Program-made: the position numbers and the translations under genes
Shown: positions 1 through 12,245 of the stretch, one piece after another
Layout: each line of letters opens with the position of its first letter
How positions within the stretch are numbered: the first letter of the stretch is position 1
Notes under the pieces: model-generated
Told to the model about the DNA's origin: nothing
The model's database searches: none
What the model saw: only the letters and a program-made list of their open reading frames with translations
From: Bolinopsis microptera
Taxonomy: Eukaryota; Ctenophora; Tentaculata; Lobata; Bolinopsidae
NCBI RefSeq assembly: GCF_026151205.1
Contig: NC_087072.1
Coordinates: 15,887,669 to 15,951,668 of the forward strand
Direction of reading: 5' to 3'
DNA: 64,000 bases

Positions 1-1167
1 GACTTTGACAAATTATAAGAGTTATTATAAGAGACTATTTCATTATATAATCATTGTTTTTAACCTATTTACGATTTCGTATCATTTTTTGTGACAATGT
101 AAACATAAACTGATCTTAACTTGCATCAACTGCATTGTCATCATATAAAGTTTTCTCGCCTTTCAAATCAAAATCAGATATAAATAATTCGCCCAAAATT
201 TAAAATTCCATATATTGTGACAGAATTAACCTCATTTCCCAATAACCAAGTGCCTGTATTAGCTAACTATTCAAAACGACATATTTTAGGGCTATGATGG
301 GTACATCAACCATCAAATAATGAGTTAAAAGGGTTTTGAGGACACCTCACAGTAGAATAGAGGTATGGTATTCTGACTGTGACAAAGTTACCCAAATATT
401 GCCTTGTAACCGTTCGATCCGTGCCCTTTAACCAACGTTGTATCATAATTGTTAGATTGACCTAATCTACTATATTTCAGACCAAGGGATGATAATTAGA
501 CAACTACAGTTAACTAAGTCACACAAAATGTGACATTTGAAACATTATAGTGCTTAACAACAATAGATTTTCTTTCTGAGCAGTGCATATGGGAGTATGT
601 GTTACGTGGCTAATGTTCAGAACTTCTGAACGTGCTAGGTTAATAGATGTCAAAATTAAGCCACTTACGTCGAAAACGCTATTATTTTTGTTTACCAATA
701 TCCTCAAACTCAAATGAACGTGTCCGTATACACACAAACCTTTTTTCAGGACATGGTTGCCTGTACTTTGCAAAAGACATATCATAATTTTTGATAACTA
801 CGATAAATGGTGCCAGCTGGCTGTTTTTCACTTGTGGGTTGTCAGAGAAAGTCACTTTAAAATAGCCATTTCTCAGTTCTAACACACTATTTTGAATGGC
901 TATAGATAAATTGTTATTGTAGATTTTAATGTGGCCAAGCAAAAACGCACAAATGTTTCCGTGGCCCAGCTACAAACCACCAAGAACTGGCTATGGGCTT
1001 GCTTCACACACCGTGCTAGCGCTGGGAAGCCACAGAAAAAGAAAACTTGTATCTGGGAGGAAATTTTAAACTTTATGGATCTGGGCATATTTGTAGATTT
1101 ATACGTCATATAAAATATAATTAAAGTAGTCAATCCCCAATATTTACAATGCTCTTATAACTTTTAG
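1..1167. other. Presumed upstream intron of UBLCP1, no exon recognised
   Basis: No open frame here resembles the ubiquitin-like domain that should precede the first UBLCP1 exon in the window. Short ATG frames exist on both strands but show no domain and no convincing splice pair. The stretch ends in an acceptor AG at 1166-1167. The missing N-terminal exons are probably left of the window. Confidence 0.5.
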
Positions 1168-4100
1168 GCGACGACTGCGCCAGAAAACATGCCGGACGTT
1201 GTGGATGACTTTGAAGTACCAGAGGAGGTAATGCTGAGGATCAGTGAGAGACCTGAGAATCTGGACAAGGTAGCAAATAGAGTACTAAAGTACGAGTTCA
1301 AGAAGAAGTTTCATGATTTTAGGGAAGGAAAGAAGTTACTTGTCCTTGATATTGATTACACTCTATTTGGTAAGCAATACTTTATTAGCGCGTGTTTACA
1401 GTTTGTTACCTTTAATTTTTGTATAGTACAGTCAAATCCGTCCTAATTTAAGCCTTTGTCGGACAAAATTCGCAACAAAGCGATTTTAACGGGATATGGT
1501 CGGGACAGGTCCCAGGAATCATTCCAGAGAGTTCCCAAAATCCTCGACTTCAGGAAAATCCACAATTACCACTTTTTTACCACTTTTTTACCACTTTTTT
1601 ACCACTTTGGTTTTCCGCAAATAAGTCACGTTCTGAATATCCTAGAAGATTCTAGTTTAAAGCATTGTGTTTAGAAAACAAAGAAAAACAACTTTTTCTT
1701 AAACAACTTTTTCAAAAATAAATTATTTAATTAATTAATTAAATAATTAATAAATTTTCAAATATTTCAAAAATACATTTTCAGCGGCCAGGTAGCGCAG
1801 TTGGTTAGAACGCCTGTCTTACAATCGTTAGGTTGCGAGTTCGAAACCCACTGACTGCCTGGTCGTGGGGTGAGCGTCGTCGACGTTCAGCTAAGGATCA
1901 TGAGTGGTCTATGCAGCCCCCCGGTCTACTCAGCCGAATACTCGAGAAATCGGGTGTGAGGGTTAAATGAGGAGCTGCACATTGCAGCAAAGTCTCGGAC
2001 GAAGAAAGTATGGTACACACTACCTTAACCGTCACTGGCCAAAAAAGATCCTTCGGCTTCCTGTAATTGGCTGGTTGCACTTGTGTAACATTGTGGCTGT
2101 TGGAATACACCGAAGTAAAATAAGTGTCTAGATAAAAAAAAAAAAAAAATAAAGAATGTTCACAATTACATTCCACGTATATTGAACTAATTTTTATGAA
2201 AATTTTGAAAATTTTCACTTACAATATTTTGGACTTGTAACATTTTCGAAATTTGTAAAGAAAAACCAATATTTACCACTTTTTACCACATTGAATCTCC
2301 GCTAATAAAACGACTTCTGAATGTCGTAGAAGGTTCTAGATTGAACCAATGTGTTCAAAATATAAAAGAGAACAACTTTTTATCTGACAATCTTTGGATT
2401 AGATAATTGAATTAAATAATTAATTGAATTAAATAATTAATTAAATAATAATTAAATTTTTAAAAATTTCAAAATATAATTTTTATCAAAAATATTTGCC
2501 GTGACGTAAAACGTAAAATGAATTTACTTGAATAACAGAACATACACCGTCACATAGATAAGATAACAGATTAAAAAAATCCAGATAAATGGAATAAACG
2601 GTAAAATATCCAAATTTTGTACGATACTATTATAGCTTATAACTATTTACACATCATATCTCTCGACTTAGTGTTGTGCTTAACTAAATTGTTAAACTGG
2701 TTTGTTTGGAAGCGTAAGCTTCAGCTTTACTTTATGTTGACTTCTCTTCCTAAAAATGTTGAATCTGCTAAAAATCGAGGACTAAAATCACACGAAATAG
2801 TTAATATTTTGACAAAAGAAGAACACATCGTGTGCCTGATACTGTACGCGTGCAGATTCTATGTAAGTAGCTGTCAACTAATATATGTACAATAATAGTA
2901 ATATATGTACAATAATAGTAATATGTTTTTACCGTTTTACTTTCAAGTTTGATTTCAGCGGAGAGCGCAACTAGAGGCATTCTTAACCAATACAATGTTT
3001 TAATTTACCAGGCAAATAAGGAGTTAGTTTCGGTGAATAGCTTTAAGAGGTCCTATTCTTTATCCTGACGCCTCTTATACCTTGTATAAATAAACAAATC
3101 AACGCACCACAGGTTGGATCAACAACCCCTGGTCACTGAACGAAATTAAACGGCAGTACAACGGCATGACTAATTCAGCTCAGAGTGACGTCTTGTGTGT
3201 ATTATTGCAGACAGTGACCATAGACCAGTTCCAAAGATTCATATCTAGCCTAGCGGTTAGAGCATCCGCCTTCTGCGCAGAAGGTTCAGGGTTCGAATCC
3301 CAGTGTCACCTAGTCTAGGGAGTAGCTAAGGATCCATTGGATCTATGCGATCTCAACGGTCGACTCAACCGAATGATAGGAAACTTAATTGAGGGTTAAA
3401 TGAGGAGGGTACCTGTTAAAAGTTCAAGAAACTTCCTAGGATACCCCTTCAGTGCATACTGTAAACATAGTGCTATTAACTATTATATCGGCCAATGAAG
3501 AGGAGTCCGTTGTAAATGAGGCAGGACCATCTTTAGTCCACGAACACAGTTTAAACAAATTTCAATTCTGTAACGTAGAGATCGCACCAAATGATGAATC
3601 CTCGAACCGGATTACAGACAGGGATAGTACACATATGTTAGGCTCTTACTAAGTTATCAATTCGCTCGCCCAAAAATTTCACGTGACTTTCTCCGTAGCT
3701 TAGTGCACTAGATTCCCACTTTCGGAATCGTTCTGAATAGCCGATCCTTACCAACTCCGTGGATCCGACTGGTGGTGTCTGATCCAGTGAAAGCGTGGCA
3801 CAGAAATCGTGCAGAAAGCCCAATTACGGTATCGTAGCACCCTGTCACGTGATAAGCGATTAGGTAATCATTGATAACCCAATCAATTTCGCTAACGAGA
3901 TAAACAAATTGCTTGATAACTTCGTCATTTTCAATCCGTTTCGCACATCGTTTTGCAGATGTTTTGATTTGCAGAGAGGCAGTTGAGTGGTCTACAGGTC
4001 TAATCAAGTTGATGTTTCTGTAATTGGTGATGATACTGATTTGCTTGTCATTTTACTGCACATGACAAAACACTTTGCATTTGACCACCTACTGTTTCTC

Positions 4101-7026
4101 ACCACCAAGAGATCACTAGATGAAGCTAGACTTTCAGGTCTTGAACAGAAGTCGCAATCTTTAACAGCAGACATCAAGTGCGAACAGCTCCTGCCAACAT
4201 CTGGGGCAGCTGAACAACATTATTATCGTGTTTACCATCAGCTGCAGGCGTGGGATGAGAATGACCTAGATCCGATAAGCTGGGGATGGAAGATGAACAA
4301 ATTATTCAGAACAATGGGACACATGTACCAGTGACCACTCTTATGAGTACAGCTCCGAAAAAGCTCATTCAAAAAATCAGTTGCAACTGTTTAAAGTCAG
4401 GTTGTGGCAATGCTTGTTCATGCAGAAAAGCAGGAATACATTGTGGATCAACCTGCCTCAAATGTCAGGATCCAATTGCACCAATGTGCCAGCTGAGGAC
4501 TCATAAGTTAGACTCTTATCTAGTATATATGGTTATATAAAGTACTACTTCGATTTCCCGATTAAATTAATGAAAATTTGTTAATTATTCGTGATATGTA
4601 ATTTTAAAATATTTTGATCAAAAATAATTTGTATAATTTTTGAATATTTGTTTAATAATCGAATTAACTAATTAATTAATTATCTAATCCAAAGGTTGTC
4701 GGATAAAAAGTTGTTCTCTTTTATATTTTGAACACATTGGTTCAATCTAGAACCTTCTACGACATTCAGAAGTCGTTTTATTAGCGGAGATTCGATGTGG
4801 TAAAAAGTGTTAAATATTGGTTTTTATTTACAAATTTCGAAAATTTTACAAGTCCAAAATATTGTAAGTGAAAATTTTCAAAATTTTCATAAAAATTAGT
4901 TCAATATACGTGGAATGTAATTGTGAACATTTTTTACGAAAATGTATTTTTGAAATATTTGAAAATTTATTAATTATTTAATTAATTAATTAAATAATTT
5001 ATTTTTGAAAAAGTTGTTAAAGAAAAAGTTGTTCTTCGTTGTTTTCTGAACACAATGCTTTAAACTAGAATCTTCTACATTCTAGGATATTCAGAACGAG
5101 ACTTATTTGCGGAAAACCAAAGTGGTAAAAAGGTGGTAAAAAAGTGGTAACTGTGGATTTTCCTGAAGTCGAGGATTTTGGGAACTCTCTGGAATGATTC
5201 CTGGGACCTGTCCCGACCATATCCCGTTAAAATCGCTTTGTTGCGAATTTTGTCCGACAAAAAGACGGATTTGACTGTACTAGTACTGATTCACGCAATT
5301 TTACTTTCCCAGTAGCTGTTCAAAACTCACTGCGTATCTAAAACTGTCACCCTTGAAAACATAGGGTGGTTTGTTATTTCGGTTATGTTGGTACATATGT
5401 TTATATCTTGATGAAATTATGGATAAACATGTTCCTATGATCAGATCACAAATCCTGTGCTGAGCGGGGTGAGGAGTTGATGAGACCTGGTCTACATGAG
5501 TTCCTCTCCGTAGTTTACTCCGAGTACGACATCGTCATCTGGTGTGAGTATTCTCTCCAGTGTATCCAATGCTACAAGTTATTCTCAACGATTTTACGTT
5601 TTTAAAAGACGGCATTCCTACCATGTAATTTTACTAATAACAATGGAACTTATGATCAGTTTCGTATTTGGCTGATTTCCAGATATTGAATACCTCTCCC
5701 CTCAGCCGCTACAGGTATGAAGTGGATAGAAGCTAAGATGGCAGAGTTGGGGGTCCTGAAGAACCCCAGCTACAAGGTTGCCATGTTGGTTGATGATGGA
5801 GCTATGATAACGGTTCAGGATGAGGAGGGTCATGTCGTCAGGTAACTTAGTAACCTAGTAACCTAGTAACCTAGTAACTAAGTAACAAGTAACCTAGTAA
5901 CCAAATACTTCATATCTGTGGTAAGATAAAAGTAGTTTTGATAGTCGACGACTGTTTTAATCGTAATCCACCCAGTAAATTATGGTCCATTTCAAGATAT
6001 TTCAAAAACTACCATACCAGCATACTATCAGACATCAGTACCATATATTTGCAGTCATCATTAACGAACCTGCAGGTGTAAGCCGCTAGGAGTGTTGTGG
6101 GGAAAGTTCCCCCAATTTTCTGCAAAGAACTCCGTTATCTTCGATGATGTTAGGCACAACTTCCTAATGGCACCCAAGAGCGGTCTCAAGGTAAAATTTA
6201 GTTGAACTTTCTTAAAGATATAATTTTACTACGATCGAATGTTCGAGATTCCAAAAATCGAGCTAAGGTGTGAGAAATTTATAAATTCATGGTATAGGAA
6301 GATGTCTCAGTCTAACGATATTCACTCGAAACTTAACCCAACCATTTGTCCAGATCAAGGCCTACAGGAAAGCACACAAGAACAGAGGGACAGACAGGGA
6401 ACTGTTAAAGTTAGCCCGGTACCTAATGTCGGTAGCAGATAAGGACTTCACCTCACTCAACCATGATCGGTGGGAAAGGTAAGGCTGTTTGTTTATCTTA
6501 GTTTTGCGTGGTGATGCATGATGTCTGTACTGTGATCATGGTCGCTCTAATTTGCTGATTGATCGCTCTTGTTTTTTCGCTCACGGATTTAATCGGCTAA
6601 AATCATAGCATTCGTGCTAATCACACTTTCATTTTTGTGATGTACTCTCGCAACTGTGGTGATTTTATTAGCGTGCCCTCTTTTATACACGATTTATTAT
6701 CTGGTAAAGTAACTAATAACTATGCATGTCGACTGTCATGTCTGACGATTCTTTCTCTTCAGTCTCAAATTTGCATATAATTTTTCGCATCCTTACGAAA
6801 TTATAACTAAAAATCCGTCTTGTTTGTTGCTTATAAAGCACCTTTTTAATGATTATTTTATCTTATTTGACTCCAACAGCCGATTTCTTGTACTGTGGCA
6901 GTGATAGGCAAGCCTTTAAAGTTTAAAGATTCCACCTCCAAGCTTTTTATTATTCTACCTTTTATATTTAGATATTGTGAAAAGCACGGCATAACGTTTG
7001 AAGACCTTCTGGTGAACGATTCGTGA
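1168..7026 (+). CDS. UBLCP1: Ubiquitin-like domain-containing CTD phosphatase 1, 3' part (6 exons)
   Basis: Exons 1168-1369, 5445-5543, 5706-5841, 6076-6190, 6354-6478 and 6972-7026 join in one frame to 243 codons plus stop. The product is a HAD-family Ser/Thr phosphatase; known UBLCP1 acts in the nucleus on the 26S proteasome. The catalytic DxDxT motif is in [12 protein letters not shown] across the first junction. Further matches are [53 protein letters not shown], the acidic [10 protein letters not shown] loop and the C-terminal LNHDRWERY. The human protein has about 318 residues; the missing 75 or so are the N-terminal ubiquitin-like domain, outside the window. Codon ATG 1189 is not the start, because the frame stays open to the acceptor and the family alignment continues upstream. 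Intron 1 is 4.1 kb because a transposon sits in it. The terminal exon has an extra tail after WERY. Confidence 0.93.
1783..2153 (+). mobile_element. tRNA-derived SINE nested in the left transposon arm
   Basis: A tRNA-like head has a pol III A box near 1793-1812 and a B box (AGTTCGAAACC) at 1838-1848. The anticodon loop reads CTTACAA, which suggests a tRNA-Val (UAC) ancestor. A tRNA-unrelated body and an A-rich tail (2134-2153) follow. The right arm of the host transposon is uninterrupted at the matching point, so the SINE came after the transposon's arms formed. Confidence 0.82.
3240..3440 (+). mobile_element. Second tRNA-derived SINE with a different head
   Basis: The A box is near 3245-3264 (TAGCCTAGCGGTTAGAGCAT) and the B box (GGGTTCGAATCC) at 3289-3300. 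The following body shares short blocks with the SINE at 1783, such as AGCTAAGGATC, an ACTCA(A/G)CCGAAT block and GAGGGTTAAATGAGGAG, although the heads differ. The 3' end is unclear and no poly-A tail is obvious. It is not a working tRNA gene, because the acceptor stem does not pair. Confidence 0.68.
3638..4540. pseudogene. Scrambled transposon-associated protein with CXC-type cysteine cluster
   Basis: Reading + from 3987 gives [15 protein letters not shown], an [12 protein letters not shown] block, then DPISWGW. After a frameshift near 4300 comes a cysteine cluster spaced C-x-C-x4-C-x3-C-x-C-x6-C-x3-C-x2-C. The block with [17 protein letters not shown] is on the minus strand at 3708-4007. In proteins of this transposon-associated family, as I recall them, the order is GDDTDLL, TGxDTTSR, WGW, cysteine cluster on one strand, so the TGSDTTSR segment has been inverted in place. 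No intact product is possible. Confidence 0.6.
5841..5905 (+). repeat. GTAAC/CTAGTAAC short tandem repeat at a splice donor
   Basis: A roughly 9-10-bp repeat built on AGTAACCT begins at the donor of UBLCP1 exon 3 (exon end 5841). It supplies several further AGTAAC donor-like copies in the first 60 bp of the intron. Confidence 0.75.
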
Positions 7027-7770
7027 CAGCTTTGCAGTCCTCACTAATACCAGAACCTATCATATCGGGTACCGCAACTTTACTATGAGGGTACCATGAC
7101 CGTACCTTGGGAGTACCCTTACCGTACCATATTTTCAAAGGAATGGGAAATTCTATTAGCGGGGTTATTTCGTCGAACTGTGAACTGTATCAGTTAATAC
7201 TCCGAGATTTTTGGAATTATACGAAAATATTTAAGTTATGTATTTGAAAACAAAGCTGAGTTTATATGAAAACAGTATTATTGTGAGCCTTATGTATCTC
7301 ACTACGCGATAACATTTAAAGGTTCATCTTATCTTACAATTGTGATTTGACGATATAATGACCAATATAATGGTCAGTCAATCATTCCTCTACATAATTA
7401 TTTCAATCCATTCTTTTATCTTCTAAAAAAACCGGCGACATTTTGTTGAAAATTAACGCTATTTCCTTACCTGTTTCATTGAGAGGAAGGATCCTGCGCG
7501 TGCGTGGTCGCTGCCTCGTTTCGCCTGATCACTCGTCAATTTATACTCACTTTTTCTCTCTCCTATTTCAAGCTTTCTTCAAAGGATACGATTCTAGATC
7601 TAGATAAAGTCTTTTCATTTCATTTACAAGTACGCTTTTTTAATCATATCCTCGGCCTGCATTTCGACAAAATGTATTAGAATTTTATTCAATGTTTGTT
7701 GATGAGGCTTCAAGTAGAATAACACAGAGTGTCGTTTTCCATTTTATTGTATTCGTTATTGGTTTATAAA
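7027..7770. other. Downstream region of UBLCP1
   Basis: This should hold the UBLCP1 3' UTR. A cluster of GTACC/GGTAC motifs lies at 7067-7132. I see no ORF or RNA gene before the foldback element starts. Confidence 0.4.
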
Positions 7771-7780
7771 TACTAGAGTA

Positions 7781-10700
7781 GCAGAGAGGAGTTGAGTGTG
7801 CACTTCGATGTCCACAATTTCTGACCACACAGGGTCCTTCATTAGGTCGTTCTAAACCAAAATCATCTAGGTACCCAATTTGTGTCGCTAGTCCTAGTGC
7901 TACAGGGCATATTTTCTAAATTGCCCTCAGTCGCGAATGGGGATTTTTGTATTTTGGCCCCTGAAGATCGTAGAGGCTTCATTTTTAGCTTAAAATGACC
8001 GCAATGGGCATGTTTATATACAACTTATGAATCAATATGTGGTCTAAAATTGTTTGTTTCCGAGATATCTGCAAAAAACTAATTTTAAGCTCAGGCGTAG
8101 GCACAAATTTCATCACATTTGTATCTCAGCTTCTGAAGGTCTTAGAGACTCAAACTTTAGCTTAAAATGACCGCAATGCACATTATGTGTTTATATTGAC
8201 ACTATAAAGGTCATATAAAGGCCCAAAATGCTTACTTTTGGGAAAAATCCAGAAAAACTGATTTTCACTGGGGCGAGTGAAAATAATCTACTCTAGAGGC
8301 TAATTGAAATCGAGTATGCAGTTTGGTGTCTACAACTTTCCTAGAAACCAGGTCCTTTGTAAGGTCATTCTGGATCAGAATTGATAAGGTACACAATTTC
8401 TATCAGTAGTTCCAACCCTAGGGGGGAAATTTATAAATTACCCTCAGGCGCAAATATATGACTTTTGTATCTCGGCTTCTGAACGTTGTAGGGGCCTCTC
8501 TTTTAGCTCACACTAACTGCAAAGGCCACATTTACATACAAGCTATAAAGCAACAGATGGTTTATAGTGCTTTTTTTTATTAAATACTTTTCAAATTTTA
8601 CAGAGTACAGCAATAGATGAATATAAAATAGAATCGTTCAAAATATCGCCCCCATCTGTAAAATATGATGGGCACCCAAACACGGTAAACACATAGTGAA
8701 CTATGTCCGCAGTAACTTGGACCCATTCAAAGTTTTGGAGGTATTCATTAAAAACTGTTTTAACTTTCGTGCATCCTGAAATAGTAACATCAAACGTCAT
8801 GTACTTAATTTTGTTATCCCGGGCTAAAAAAGTCTTACAGACACATTACTTGCAGCACAGCATACTGTTCAGCATGAACACATTCAGATAATATTTATGA
8901 AGCAACACAATTCAGTTTCAGAAGCTCCTTCCAGCTATCTTGTCTTATCCCCAAATGTATACATCTGACCATCTCTCTGGTTACTTCGAACTACCTCAAT
9001 CCCCAAATTTATACATGAACATCTAACTATCTCGTTATAGCTACCACAAGTTGGGCTCTCTCCAGTACTGTTTGACTATTATTGACTCTCTTGTTGCTTC
9101 CATCTCGTTAAAGCTAAGGCTCGACCGGGACTGCTTTTTTGACCGGGACTGGGACTGGGAAAAAGTGCTGGGACCGGGATTAAGACCGGGATAAGGGATC
9201 AGGATTAAGCCGGGATCCCGGTCTTAGCATAAGTTGGACTCTCTCCAGTCTCCAGTACTGTTTGGCTATTATAGCTAATCAACTCCAATCCAACCTCATG
9301 TAGTAGAATCTACTTTTAGTTTCCTTCAATTCTGCTACCTCCACTCTAGCAATCTCCGAATGCTACTTCCTGCTCTATCCAGCTTCCACCAACACTCAAT
9401 AATTGTTGTTTAAATGTTACCACTAGCACCTGCAAATTCTAGCCCTATCCAGAAACCTCAGGGCTCAGACTTACTCCTACTCTGTTCAGCTATCACCAGC
9501 ACCTGCAAATTCTAGCACTTATTCCAGCAACCTCAGACTACTTTCTGCTCTATCCAGCTAACACTAGCAAACGGTACCCACAAATTTTAGCTTCTTCTAG
9601 CTACTTCGGGCTACATCCATCCTTATTCAGTTGGTTGAGCACTCTCAAATTCTATCTGTTTTTATCTAATTAAGGTTACCTCCAGGCTCCAGCTAGAATT
9701 TGAGGGTGCTTGTACTATCTGGATATAGCATAAGGTAGGGTGAGTGTGCTGGATAGGGCTAGAATTTGCAGGTGCTAGTGGTAGCTCAACAACAATTAGT
9801 GGGTGTTGGTGGAAGCTAGATAGAGCAGGAAGTAGCATTCAGAATTTGCTAGAAATAGCAGGTTTCCTCTTCCTCAATGAGCTGGAAACAGTTGAATGCA
9901 GCTGAGTCAGCCGGAAAGAGCCAGAATAAATTGTTGCTGGTGGTGCTATAAAAGGCAAGAGGTAGCTTAAGTTAAGTTTCCTAGAAAGAGCAGAAGTTGG
10001 AGGGGCCAGGCGGCCTTGCAGTAGTAGCTAAATAGATGTAGCCGAAGTACGTGAAAAGAGCTGGAATTGGTGGTTTCTGCCCACTGATGGTACCTGTATA
10101 GAGCAGGAGGTAGCATTCAGAGGTTGCTAGAAATAGCTACAATTATTATTACGTGTTGGTGGTAGCTGGGTAGAATAGGCATGGCATAGAGGTAGCAGAA
10201 TTAAAGATAGCTAAAAGTAGATTCTACTTCATGAGGTGGGATTGAAGTTGATTAGCCAAAATAGTCAAACAGTACTGGAGAGAGCCCAACTTGTGGTAGC
10301 TATAACGAGATAGTTAGATGTTCATGTATAAATTTGGGGATTGAGGTAGTTCGAAGTAACCAGAGAGATGGTCAGATGTATACATTTGGGGATAAGACAA
10401 GATAGCTGGAAGGAGCTTCTGAAACTGAATTGTGTTGCTTCATAAATATTATCTGAATGTGTTCATGCTGAACAGTATGCTGTGCTGCAAGTAATGTGTC
10501 TGTAAGACTTTTTTAGCCCGGGATAACAAAATTAAGTACATGACGTTTGATGTTACTATTTCAGGATGCACGAAAGTTAAAACAGTTTTTAATGAATACC
10601 TCCAAAACTTTGAATGGGTCCAAGTTACTGCGGACATAGTTCACTATGTGTTTACCGTGTTTGGGTGCCCATCATATTTCACAGATGGGGGCGATATTTT

Positions 10701-11554
10701 GAACGATTCTATTTTATATTCATCTATTGCTGTACTCTGTAAAATTTGAAAAGTATTTAATAAAAAAAAGCACTATAAACCCTCTGTTGCTTTATAGCTT
10801 GTATGTAAATGTGGCCTTTGCAGTTAGTGTGAGCTAAAAGAGAGGCCCCTACAACGTTCAGAAGCCGAGATACAAAAGTCATATATTTGCGCCTGAGGGT
10901 AATTTATAAATTTCCCCCCTATTGTTGGAACTACTGATAGAAATTGTGTACCTTATCAATTCTGATCCAGAATGACCTTACAAAGGACCTGGTTTCTAGG
11001 AAAGTTGTAGACACCAAACTGCATACTCGATTTCAATTAGCCTCTAGAGTAGATTATTTTCACTCGCCCCAGTGAAAATCAGTTTTTCTGGATTTTTCCC
11101 AAAAGTAAGCATTTTGGGCCTTTATATGACCTTTATAGTGTCAATATAAACATGTGCATTGCGGTCATTTTAAGCTAAAGTTTGAGTCTCTAAGACCTTC
11201 AGAAGCTGAGATACAAATGTGATGAAATTTGTGCCTACGCCTGAGCTTAAAATTAGTTTTTTGCAGATATCTCGGAAACAAACAATTTTAGACCACATAT
11301 TGATTCATAAGTTGTATATAAACATGCCCATTGCGGTCATTTTAAGCTAAAAATGAAGCCTCTACGATCTTCAGGGGCCAAAATACAAAAATCCCCATTC
11401 GCGACTGAGGGCAATTTAGAAAATATGCCCTGTAGCACTAGGACTAGCGACACAAATTGGGTACCTAGGTGATTTTGGTTTAGAACGACCTAATGAAGGA
11501 CCCTGTGTGGTCAGAAATTGTGGACATCGAAGTGCACACTCAACTCCTCTCTGC
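7781..11554. mobile_element. Foldback element with very long inverted repeats, MULE-like
   Basis: The arms are nearly perfect reverse complements over at least 1.2 kb (7781 onward against 11554 backward) and stay palindromic, less perfectly, to about 9540 and 9690. Ends are GCAGAGAGGAG and CTCCTCTCTGC. Both are flanked by the 10-bp direct repeat TACTAGAGTA (7771-7780 and 11555-11564), read as the target duplication. Long TIRs plus a 9-10-bp duplication are typical of Mutator-like elements. No transposase is present, so it is non-autonomous. The same 69-residue frame occurs in each arm (minus 8591-8800, plus 10540-10749) simply because the arms are copies. Confidence 0.85.
9110..9235. repeat. 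CCGGGA-rich insert in the left foldback arm only
   Basis: A run of GACCGGGACTG and CCGGGAT motifs ending in GGGATCCCGGTC breaks the left arm. The right arm passes straight from the matching GTACTGGAGAGAG sequence with no counterpart, so this is a later insertion or a local expansion. Confidence 0.6.
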
Positions 11555-11564
11555 TACTAGAGTA

Positions 11565-12245
11565 AAAGTTTGTTTAATAGTTTAAAATTAAATTGGCCTG
11601 ACAGGTATAAACTAACTGTTCGGTATTCACTTTTCTAACCAAAGTGCAGTTGTTTAGTGTCAGTATTATATTAGTTTAATGAGTTCCGTTATGAGTTTAA
11701 CGTGAGATATATTATTATAATAGTGATGGTTAAATTGTACCTATCTTTTTATCAATTTATCTGCATTGCACATCAGTTACATGACATTTTTACTTTTTCT
11801 CACCAACAAAAGGACATATCCTCGGAGATTTGGGAAATTATGACCGCTCAATATTGAAACTAAAATATCATGTAGTTTTTAATTGATAATTATGATTATA
11901 TCAACATGAATGATGAATATATTTAAAAAGTGTGATAGTCACTCAAACATAATACCTCAAAAGACATTCCCACAGTAAACCGTTGGAAGACAAAAAATTA
12001 ATTTGGTAAAGTAATTAAGTCAAAACCTTTTCCAATTCTTAAAGTAAAATCCGTCAAGTCTCATTTGCAAAGATTTTTCAGCATAAATAATAATACCGGT
12101 AATAATAAGGCGAAGCACATAAGATTGGGAGCACATAAGATACACACTGTGTAACACAGTATATTTACAGTTTGTACAATATTTGTCACTACACAAAGAT
12201 TACAGGCATCTAAAACTGAATTGAAAAATTGTAATTGTGATAAAA
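11565..12245. other. Sequence between the foldback element and the minus-strand gene
   Basis: AT-rich DNA that should include the 3' UTR of the CH/Myb-like gene, whose stop codon is at 12246-12248. I see no further gene here. Confidence 0.4.

Larger units (their letters stand above)
1426..5280. mobile_element. DNA transposon with ~700-bp terminal inverted repeats, TA target duplication
   Basis: The left end reads GTACAGTCAAATCCGTC and the right end is its reverse complement; both are flanked by TA (1424-1425 and 5281-5282). The arms match for about 700 bp once a SINE in the left arm is removed (left to about 2490, right from about 4600). The element lies wholly inside UBLCP1 intron 1. Its middle holds a second SINE and a broken coding region. 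The TA duplication suggests a Tc1/mariner-type or other TA-specific transposase, but no DDE catalytic core was recognised, so the superfamily is open. Confidence 0.8.

Noticed and set aside
3245-3310. A tRNA gene
   Set aside because: Good A and B boxes, but the acceptor stem does not pair and a SINE body follows.
6880-6910. Alternative last UBLCP1 exon after CAACAG at 6879
   Set aside because: It would give [10 protein letters not shown] and stop; the exon at 6972 gives WERYCEKHG, which matches the family end better.
8591-10749. Repeated 69-residue ORF as a real gene pair
   Set aside because: The two frames are identical only because they lie in the inverted arms; no domain is seen.
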